Shown here: positions 58,643 through 64,000 of the stretch, piece by piece
Numbering within the stretch: the stretch's first letter is position 1
How the letters are laid out: the number at the start of each line of letters is the position of its first letter
From: an uncultured Clostridia bacterium
GTDB taxonomy: Bacteria > Bacillota > Clostridia > Oscillospirales > Oscillospiraceae
NCBI GenBank assembly: GCA_945877365.1
Contig: CAMCRV010000005.1
Coordinates: forward strand, 21,778 to 85,777
Length of the DNA stretch: 64,000 nucleotides
Direction: 5' to 3'
Notes under the pieces: generated by a model
Seen by the model: only the letters and a program-made list of their open reading frames with translations
Databases searched by the model: none
What the model was told of the DNA's origin: nothing
Program-made: the position numbers and the translations under genes

Positions 58643-59644
58643 TCAAGCCAAAATGGGAAGCAGGTTGAAAAGATACCCTACCAGAAGAATTCCCGTGATG
58701 CACACTGCCACGAATACCCCCAACAGCCGGGGCTTGATTGCCTTGCGCAGCATCACCATGGAGGGCAGGCTCAGGGTGGTCACCGCCATCATGAAGCTGA
58801 GGATGGTGCCCAGCTGGGCTCCTTTGGCCAGCAGCGCCTCGGCAACGGGAACGGTGCCGAAAATGTCGGCGTACATGGGAACACCCACCAGTACAGCCAG
58901 CACCACGCCAAAGGGATTCCGGGAGCCGAGAATGCTCTCCACCCATTTCTGGGGAATCCAGTTGTGGATCAGCGCACCGATGGCAACACCCACCAAAATG
59001 TAGGGGAAAACCTTTTTCAGGGTGGACAGTACCTGCTCCTTTGCGTAGGTTACCCGATCCCGGAAGGTGAGGGAGGGGGATTCCAGATCCACCCGGGGAG
59101 CCATGCGGATGAATTCCTCCACTTCATTTTCCATGTGGAGCTTTTCTATGACGGTTCCTCCCAGCACAGCCACCGCCAGCCCCAGCAGCACATAGACAAT
59201 GGCAATTTTACCGCCGAAAATGCCGGTGAGCAGCATCAGGCTCCCCAGATCCACCATGGGGGAGGAGATCAGAAAGGAAAAGGTCACCCCCAGTGGCAGC
59301 CCGGCGCTGGTAAAGCCCATGAACAAGGGGATGGAGGAACAGGAGCAGAAGGGAGTCACGGTTCCCAGCAGGGCGGCCATGAGATTGGCACCCAGCCCGT
59401 GAAACCGACCCAGAATCTTTTTGCTCCGCTCCGGGGGAAAATAGCTCTGGATATAGGAGATGACAAAAATCAGGATCACCAGCAGTGCGGTGACTTTGAT
59501 CACATCGTAGAGAAAGAAGTGGATACTGCCGCCGATATGGGAGGAAGTATCCAGCCCAAGGGCAGAAAGAAGATTCCCCATCAGGCTGTGCAGCCATTTC
59601 ATCCCCAGAACCTGATCCTGAAAAAAGAACCAGATGGTTTTCAT
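58643..59644 (-). CDS. ArsP/DUF318-type permease
   Basis: 333 aa, about eight to ten helices. The TPFCSCSSIPLFMGFTSAGLP motif (residues ~95-115) has the cysteine pair found in this permease family, and a second half repeats the fold (VGVPMYADIFGTVPVAEALL near 265). Family members include ArsP, which exports trivalent organoarsenicals. Location in an arsR-led operon next to a small redox thioredoxin supports metalloid export; the substrate is inferred. Confidence 0.88.
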   Translation of the reverse strand: MKTIWFFFQDQVLGMKWLHSLMGNLLSALGLDTSSHIGGSIHFFLYDVIKVTALLVILIFVISYIQSYFPPERSKKILGRFHGLGANLMAALLGTVTPFCSCSSIPLFMGFTSAGLPLGVTFSFLISSPMVDLGSLMLLTGIFGGKIAIVYVLLGLAVAVLGGTVIEKLHMENEVEEFIRMAPRVDLESPSLTFRDRVTYAKEQVLSTLKKVFPYILVGVAIGALIHNWIPQKWVESILGSRNPFGVVLAVLVGVPMYADIFGTVPVAEALLAKGAQLGTILSFMMAVTTLSLPSMVMLRKAIKPRLLGVFVAVCITGILLVGYLFNLLPILA

Positions 59645-59647
59645 GGG

Positions 59648-59881
59648 TTAGCCCTCCAGAAGCTTGCGGATCTCGTCCACCTTGGCGATTCTGCCGGCAA
59701 TTGCCAGCTTGCCGTCGATCATCAGGGCAGGGGAGCTCATGACCCCCAGACGGACGATGTCCAGCAGATCCTCCACCCGTTGGATGTTGGCCTCCACACC
59801 GGCGGCCTTCACGGCCTCCAGGGTGTTTTCATACAGCTTGCCGCATTTTTCGCAGCCGGTTCCAATGACTTTGATTTCCAT
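59648..59881 (-). CDS. Small redox-active thioredoxin-fold protein
   Basis: 77 aa, MTH895-like. Active site GTGCEKCGKLYENT at residues 7-20, cis-proline region VMSSPALMIDGK near 48-59. These mini-thioredoxins are regularly paired with DUF318 permeases. It starts 10 nt after the CobW gene and ends 3 nt before the permease. Confidence 0.92.
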   Translation of the reverse strand: MEIKVIGTGCEKCGKLYENTLEAVKAAGVEANIQRVEDLLDIVRLGVMSSPALMIDGKLAIAGRIAKVDEIRKLLEG

Positions 59882-59891
59882 GGCAGCCTCC

Positions 59892-60830
59892 TTAGTTTTT
59901 CAGCTTCATCTGGGTGTCCACATTGGCCTTCCAGGCATCCAGAATGGTCTTGATGACGGCAGGGCCAACCTTGGAGATAAACACCAGCTGAGATTTTTCA
60001 AAGCTCTCCGAGGGCTTGTAGTCGATGAGAGCGCCCACCACATCCACCTGATTCCAGCCACAGCCTTCCAGCTTGCAGAAGCCCTTGACCCGGTGCAGCT
60101 GGGGAGCCACAGCCTGCAAAAAGGCGGTGAGCTGCTCCTGCTTTACAGTGCCGTCGTATTCCAGAAATACGGACTTGGGCTTGTTTTCGGAGGAGTTGGT
60201 GGTTTCCTCGCACTCGGCCCAGCGGTAGATCATCAGATCCTTTTTCAGGAAGCTGTAGTCCATTTCCCCCATGGCAGAATGGAGAATTTCGCAGACAGGG
60301 TTGATTTCTCTGACCTTTTCTTCCACTGCTGCCAGCTGGGCGGCGTCAGCCAGATCGGTTTTGGTAATGACAGCCAGATTGCAGTGCTTCAGCTGACGGA
60401 AGGCGGTTTCCTCGTCCTTCACCTGCTCCAGGAAGTTGACGGCATCCACAAAGCAGATGACACCCCGGAAGTCATATTCCTTGCCGGAAACCACCTTGGT
60501 GGCCTCCAGAATCTCCTCCACATTGGAGGGGTCGCCCCAGCCGGAGCTCTCTACAAACAGATAGTCAAAGTTGTGTTGGGTCATGTCGCTGAGGGCGTTG
60601 ACGAAGTTCAGCTTCTGGCAGGTGCAGAAGATGGAGCCCCGGTTGATCTCCACCATCTGGATATCGTCGTTGCGCAGGATGGTGCCGTCGATGCCCAGCT
60701 TGCCAAATTCGTTCTGGATGATGCCGATGCGCTGTCCCTGCAAAACCTGCATCAGCTTCAGAAGGACGGTGGTTTTTCCGGAACCCAGAAATCCGGTGAG
60801 AACATACAGCTTGGTGTCAATTTTTTCCAT
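59892..60830 (-). CDS. CobW/P47K-family G3E GTPase
   Basis: 312 aa from ATG 60830. P-loop GFLGSGKTTVLL near residue 12, the metal-binding motif IFCTCQKLN near 65 (CxC here instead of the common CxCC), Walker B-like VESSGWGDPSN near 88 and TKTDLADA near 150 (nucleotide base motif is TKTD). A C-terminal CobW_C domain follows from ~215. These are metallochaperones for Zn, Co or Ni. In an arsR operon its job is not known. Longer frame from 60905 lacks an RBS. Confidence 0.9.
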   Translation of the reverse strand: MEKIDTKLYVLTGFLGSGKTTVLLKLMQVLQGQRIGIIQNEFGKLGIDGTILRNDDIQMVEINRGSIFCTCQKLNFVNALSDMTQHNFDYLFVESSGWGDPSNVEEILEATKVVSGKEYDFRGVICFVDAVNFLEQVKDEETAFRQLKHCNLAVITKTDLADAAQLAAVEEKVREINPVCEILHSAMGEMDYSFLKKDLMIYRWAECEETTNSSENKPKSVFLEYDGTVKQEQLTAFLQAVAPQLHRVKGFCKLEGCGWNQVDVVGALIDYKPSESFEKSQLVFISKVGPAVIKTILDAWKANVDTQMKLKN

Positions 60831-60873
60831 AATCCATACTCCTTTATATATGCGGCTCAGATCTGAGTGGCAT

Positions 60874-61113
60874 TTATTTTTTCGGTGCTTTGCCGGGATT
60901 GGCATCCCAATAGTCCTTCATCACACAGGCGATGTCCCGGCTGCAGCATTTGCCGCTGGGGTTTTTCTCGGCACACTGGCAGCTGGTGCAGGCGCCGGTC
61001 ATGCGCTTGATGTCGGAGAGGGTTTTTGCTCCCTGCTCCAGAGCAGCGATGATCTCGCCCTTTGTCACATGGTCGCAGTAGCAAATCAGCTGGTCGTTGG
61101 TATGGCTATCCAT
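60874..61113 (-). CDS. BFD-like [2Fe-2S] protein with extra cysteines
   Basis: 79 aa from ATG 61113. The BFD pattern ICYCDHVTKGEIIAAL and GACTSCQC gives the four 2Fe-2S ligands (CxC and CxxC about 30 residues apart). Beyond them five more cysteines (CAEKNPSGKCCSRDIAC and the C after CTSCQ) are unusual for BFD and could bind metal or metalloid. Start overlaps the arsR stop by 8 nt; AGGAAGGAG lies inside arsR. Confidence 0.85.
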   Translation of the reverse strand: MDSHTNDQLICYCDHVTKGEIIAALEQGAKTLSDIKRMTGACTSCQCAEKNPSGKCCSRDIACVMKDYWDANPGKAPKK

Positions 61114-61441
61114 TTTTTTCTCCTTCCTCATTGCAGGTGCATTCCACCAGCCCGGCGTAGGGGTCGGGGAGCATCAGCTTTCCCACGGTTTTATACACCT
61201 GATTCAGTTTTTCCGGGTTCAGACGGTAGTGAATCCACTTTCCCACCTTTGTAGAAGACACCAGCCCGGTGTCAATCAGCAGCTTCATATCGTGGGACAG
61301 GGTGGGCTGGCTGATGGAGAAGGCCTCCAGAATTTTGCAGGCGCAAAGCTCCCCGTTGGACAGCATATCCAGAATCTGAAGCCGCTTGGGATCTGACAGC
61401 GCCTTGAAGATCTTCGCATAGGCTGCGTAATCCATATCCAT
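61106..61441 (-). CDS. arsR: ArsR-family metalloregulator
   Basis: 111 aa winged-helix repressor. NGELCACKILEAF near residues 29-41 holds the CxC motif of the classical arsenite sensor in the first DNA-binding helix; the recognition helix is ISQPTLSHDMKLL. A second CxC (VECTCNEE) near the C-terminus is an additional thiol pair, as in ArsRs with extra ligands. It would repress the operon and release on As(III)/Sb(III). Confidence 0.93.
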   Translation of the reverse strand: MDMDYAAYAKIFKALSDPKRLQILDMLSNGELCACKILEAFSISQPTLSHDMKLLIDTGLVSSTKVGKWIHYRLNPEKLNQVYKTVGKLMLPDPYAGLVECTCNEEGEKNG

Positions 61442-61478
61442 GCGATCCCTCCTTACATTGAAAATCTTCTATGTTTTT

Positions 61479-61507
61479 ACTATACATCACAGATAGAAAA
61501 ATGTCAA
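61479..61507 (-). promoter_or_regulatory. Promoter/operator of the ArsR-controlled operon
   Basis: Minus strand TTGACA (61507-61502), 17-nt spacer, TATAGT (61484-61479), then the imperfect dyad ACATAGAA/TTTTCAATGT overlapping the start region, a plausible ArsR site. Confidence 0.75.
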
Positions 61508-61550
61508 TCTGTTTTTGCCGGTTCCAGACTTTTTGACTTTATTCGGCAGA

Positions 61551-61579
61551 TTGCAATGGGCTTCCCTTTGTGATATAAT
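61551..61579 (+). promoter_or_regulatory. Promoter of the DUF4230 gene
   Basis: TTGCAA, 17-nt spacer, TATAAT, 37 nt before ATG 61617. Confidence 0.8.
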
Positions 61580-61616
61580 AAAAAACCAGAAAGAAAAACA
61601 GAAGGAAGGGAATGCC

Positions 61617-62351
61617 ATGACAACCATACGCATCCAGAAACCCAATATGAATTCCCCCGGGCTGATGAAACTGATCGTCCTGATTGCGCTGTTTGTGCTG
61701 ATTCTTGTCAGCATCGTGGTGATTCGCTGCATCCCCGGAAAGGAAAGCGGGTTTTCCGACAGTGTTGCCGGCCAGATCACGCAGGAAATGGCAGATAACC
61801 GGATTGTACTGTCCCAGAAGCCCGGCCGCCGTACGGTGGTGGATTTCAAGGAGCCGATTCTTCTCACCCACGGCAAGAATTCCAGACTCATTGTCCATAC
61901 CGCCCATTTGACAGAAACCATCTCCATCGCCAGCGAGGGCCTGTGGGGCTGGGAGTGGATGTCGGCTTATCAGGATATTGTCTTCGAGGGAGACGCCCAG
62001 TATACCGTTGACCTGAGCCAGCTTTCCGATGGGGATTTTGTGGTGAATAACGAGTTGAAGACCCTGACGGTGAGAATTCCCTATGCGGTTCTGTCTCCCA
62101 TCAACATCCCGGCTGACCAGATCAAGTTCCACGATGTGAAAAAGGGCTGGGCAGGGCCGAAGGACATCAAACTGACAGCCCAGGAGAATGCCCAGCTGGA
62201 AATGCAGGTCAATAACCAGATGAAGGCAAAGCTGATCGATGACAATATCATTGCCGTTGCAAATGAGAATGCAAAAACCGTGGTAGCAGAGCTTCTTTCC
62301 GCTACCGTTCAATCTGTCGACCCGGAATTTACCGTGGTGGTTGTACAATAA
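61617..62351 (+). CDS. DUF4230 membrane-anchored protein
   Basis: 244 aa. One N-terminal transmembrane helix (LMKLIVLIALFVLILVSIVV, residues ~16-35) then an extracytoplasmic domain of DUF4230 type with LTHGKNSRLIVHTAHLTETI near 84 and YTVDLSQLSDGDFVVNNELKT near 130. A charged helical region follows and the protein ends in a beta strand. Function unknown. RBS GAAGGAAGGG; the next gene begins 14 nt downstream. Confidence 0.82.
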   Translation: MTTIRIQKPNMNSPGLMKLIVLIALFVLILVSIVVIRCIPGKESGFSDSVAGQITQEMADNRIVLSQKPGRRTVVDFKEPILLTHGKNSRLIVHTAHLTETISIASEGLWGWEWMSAYQDIVFEGDAQYTVDLSQLSDGDFVVNNELKTLTVRIPYAVLSPINIPADQIKFHDVKKGWAGPKDIKLTAQENAQLEMQVNNQMKAKLIDDNIIAVANENAKTVVAELLSATVQSVDPEFTVVVVQ

Positions 62352-62365
62352 GGGGGGAGCATCGC

Positions 62366-63196
62366 ATGACAAAGTATTTCCGCATGGCTGCGGTTTTCGT
62401 CCTTGCCCTCACCATCATCCTTTCCTGCACGGTGGTGGGCAATAAGCTGACGGATCCGGCCACCTATTCCCACACCATCGAGGTGCTGGATCAGAACCGT
62501 TCCACCGTTCTGGGACTGTCGGCGGCCTCCGCGGCTGCCTCCGCTGCGGTTTCCGCGCTGCCCTCGGACATCTGTTCCCCTCTGGCAGAGCAGCTTTCGG
62601 AGTTTACCACCTGGTTTCTGCTGATTCTCAGCGTGGTCTATCTGGAAAAATATCTGCTCACGATTCTGGGCGCTGCCGCCTGCTATCTGCTGATTCCTGT
62701 GGGCTGCGGCGCATTGCTGACCAACTGCTTTTTCCCCGCGCGGACACTACAGAGCATCGGAACCAAGCTGGTCGCTCTCAGCGCCGCTCTGGTGCTGGTG
62801 ATTCCCACCAGTGTTTGGGTCAGTGATCAGATCAATGCCATCTATGCCAAATCCATTGATATCACCGTTCAGTCAGCCAGCGCCGTCACCGATAACCTCA
62901 TCGGCCAGGTGCCTGACAAGGACGGGGAAAACACCAGTGTCATCGACGAGGCAAAAGCCATTCTGGACGATCTGTCCGGCTCCGTTGCCGGGGTAATCGA
63001 CCAGTTCAAGAATGTGATAAACCGGTTTGTGGAGGCAACCGCGGTGATGATTGTCACCACCTGTCTGGTTCCGGTTCTGGTGATTCTCTTTTTTGGCTGG
63101 GTCATCAAGACGCTGCTTCATGTGCCGTTGTCAATCCCGGCAAGCCTGCCAAAGCCCATCAAGAAGCGCCATCCTCAGGATGCGGAAAAGGTATAA
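62366..63196 (+). CDS. Multi-span membrane protein partner of DUF4230
   Basis: 276 aa. Hydrophobic helices at about residues 6-25, 80-125, 132-152 and 225-250, with an Ala/Ser-rich stretch (GLSAASAAASAAVSALPSD) near 50-68. Between helices lies a region with TVQSASAVTDNLIGQVPDKD and DDLSGSVAGVIDQFK. It probably forms a complex with the DUF4230 protein. No function is known to me. Ends in KRHPQDAEKV. Confidence 0.8.
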   Translation: MTKYFRMAAVFVLALTIILSCTVVGNKLTDPATYSHTIEVLDQNRSTVLGLSAASAAASAAVSALPSDICSPLAEQLSEFTTWFLLILSVVYLEKYLLTILGAAACYLLIPVGCGALLTNCFFPARTLQSIGTKLVALSAALVLVIPTSVWVSDQINAIYAKSIDITVQSASAVTDNLIGQVPDKDGENTSVIDEAKAILDDLSGSVAGVIDQFKNVINRFVEATAVMIVTTCLVPVLVILFFGWVIKTLLHVPLSIPASLPKPIKKRHPQDAEKV

Positions 63197-63200
63197 TGAA

Positions 63201-63236
63201 AGACCGTCTGAATTCCCAAAAGAATTCAGACGGTCT
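63201..63236 (+). terminator. Intrinsic terminator
   Basis: AGACCGTCTGAATTC / GAATTCAGACGGTCT, 15 bp, 6-nt loop, followed by TTGGTTTTT. Confidence 0.92.
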
Positions 63237-63349
63237 TGGTTTTTAATGCCGCCCGTTGCTTGCCGCCTGATACATTTTGCATGCATTGGCGTAAGCTTGG
63301 CGTGATATGGTATTATTAAGGGCTTTGAACCAGAAGAATCCGCAATTTT

Positions 63350-63844
63350 TTAGTACATCTTCGCACCAGCGGGAATGTGATTATCCAGCATCAGCAGGTG
63401 CAGCTTTTCCTCGCCGTCTTCGTGGTGGACGGCGGAGATCAGCATACCGCAGGACTCGATGCCCATCATGGGTCTGGGGGGCAGGTTGGTGATGGCAAGC
63501 AGGGTCTTGCCCACCAGCTCTTCCGGCTCATAATAGGCGTGAATGCCGCTCAAAATGGTGCGTTCCACGCCGGTTCCGTCGTCCAGAGTGAACTTCAGGA
63601 GCTTCTTGGACTTCTTCACGGCTTCGCAGGCCAGCACCTTCACTGCCCGGAAATCGGACTTGGAGAAGGTTTCGAAGTCCACGAAATCCTGGAACAGAGG
63701 CTCAATCTCCACCTTGGAGAAGTCAATCTTTTCTTCCTTTGCAGCAGGAGCGGAAACGGGAGTTTTTTCAACTTTTTCCTCAGCTTTCTCAGCCTTGGGT
63801 ATATCCGTGGGCTTCATCGTCGGGATTAGCATGGAAAAACCCAC
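63350..63844 (-). pseudogene. metG: C-terminal tRNA-binding part of methionyl-tRNA synthetase (truncated metG)
   Basis: 164 aa. The C-terminal ~105 residues are the EMAP/Trbp tRNA-binding domain (FETFSKSDFRAVKVLACEAV, KSKKLLKFTLDDGTG, LAITNLPPRPMMGIESCGML). The preceding ~50 residues are the charged Ala/Lys/Glu linker that joins this domain to the synthetase body in MetG. The catalytic part (HIGH and KMSKS regions) is absent and the frame begins abruptly at 63844 within AT-rich repeats, so the gene was probably cut by an insertion. It could still be made as a free tRNA-binding protein. Confidence 0.75.
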
Positions 63845-64000
63845 ATAACCCTACATTGTACTACATAATCCTTTGCCATATTACTATCCAAACATTTACG
63901 CCACATAACCCTACACACCTCTACACACATCGTGTTTTGGTTGGCGTAAAGTACAGTTTACAAGGGACTACACAGGGTAGGTATCTGACGGGAGGGGTGC
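63841..64000. mobile_element. Probable end of an inserted element with arm-type repeats
   Basis: CCACATAACCCTACA occurs at 63841-63855 and again at 63901-63915, exactly 60 bp apart; related CTACACA and TACAGTTTACA blocks continue to 63980. The composition changes sharply from the metG fragment. Repeats of this kind near the end of an element are typical of tyrosine-integrase arm sites. No integrase is inside the window. Confidence 0.5.

Overview
The window reads as a chromosomal segment of an anaerobic, spore-forming Firmicute, most likely a gut Clostridia of the Oscillospirales (Ruminococcaceae/Oscillospiraceae type). The basis is the sporulation regulator SpoIIID, a superoxide reductase and a flavodiiron oxygen reductase, 4Fe-4S glutamate synthase parts, strong GGAGG ribosome binding sites, TTGACA-N17-TATAAT promoters and a GC-rich gene style. 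Lineage is inferred; no rRNA is present.

Layout. 1-5.8 kb: split glutamate synthase and glutamine synthetase operon ending in an ANTAR RNA-binding regulator. 5.9-9.0 kb: rplM-rpsI (minus), ttcA, a small membrane protein behind a hairpin that hides its ribosome binding site, and a dus gene. 9.1-11.8 kb: a secreted leucine-rich-repeat protein split by a frameshift, behind a leader of four hairpins. 11.8-15 kb: zinc/manganese ABC importer with trmO. 15-21.2 kb: GNAT protein, ylxM-ffh-rpsP-khpA and rimM-trmD, with a 200-bp palindromic repeat on each side of the ffh block. 21.2-26.4 kb: ThrE exporter, DegV, HxlR, a heavy-metal-binding domain protein, a lipase, truA and an ArsC-like protein. 26.4-29.3 kb: aminotransferase, then an intergenic zone with four tandem structured small-RNA candidates, a cruciform element and tRNA-Leu(GAG). 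29.3-36.5 kb: rsmE, arginase, rlmH, an ECF sigma/anti-sigma pair, spoIIID, threonine aldolase and an AI-2E family permease. 36.8-39.6 kb: proB-proA-proC. 39.9-43.7 kb: aconitase-X subunits with an Old-Yellow-Enzyme reductase. 43.9-52.2 kb: small lipo/secreted proteins, a pseudouridine synthase, a PucR-type regulator and the cell-division set ftsE-ftsX, two EnvC-like M23 proteins and a C-terminal processing protease. 52.4-53.2 kb: an AT-rich membrane gene between repeat ends. 53.3-58.5 kb: phosphoglucomutase, thioredoxin, flavodiiron protein, ZIP transporter, desulfoferrodoxin. 58.6-61.5 kb: an ArsR-controlled operon (arsR, BFD-like 2Fe-2S protein, CobW GTPase, redox thioredoxin, permease). 61.6-63.2 kb: DUF4230 protein and a membrane partner. 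63.3-64 kb: an orphan C-terminal piece of methionyl-tRNA synthetase running into what looks like the end of an inserted element.

The most unusual part is 28.35-29.26 kb: four consecutive ~71-75 nt RNA candidates on the minus strand, each with its own near-consensus promoter, a closing stem that starts at the predicted +1 base, and a U-run terminator. Next to them, just downstream of tRNA-Leu, lies a perfect four-way-junction palindrome whose outer arm copies the tRNA 3' end. Four families of palindromic repeats (two of them flanking terminators or operons in striking ways) account for most other intergenic space.
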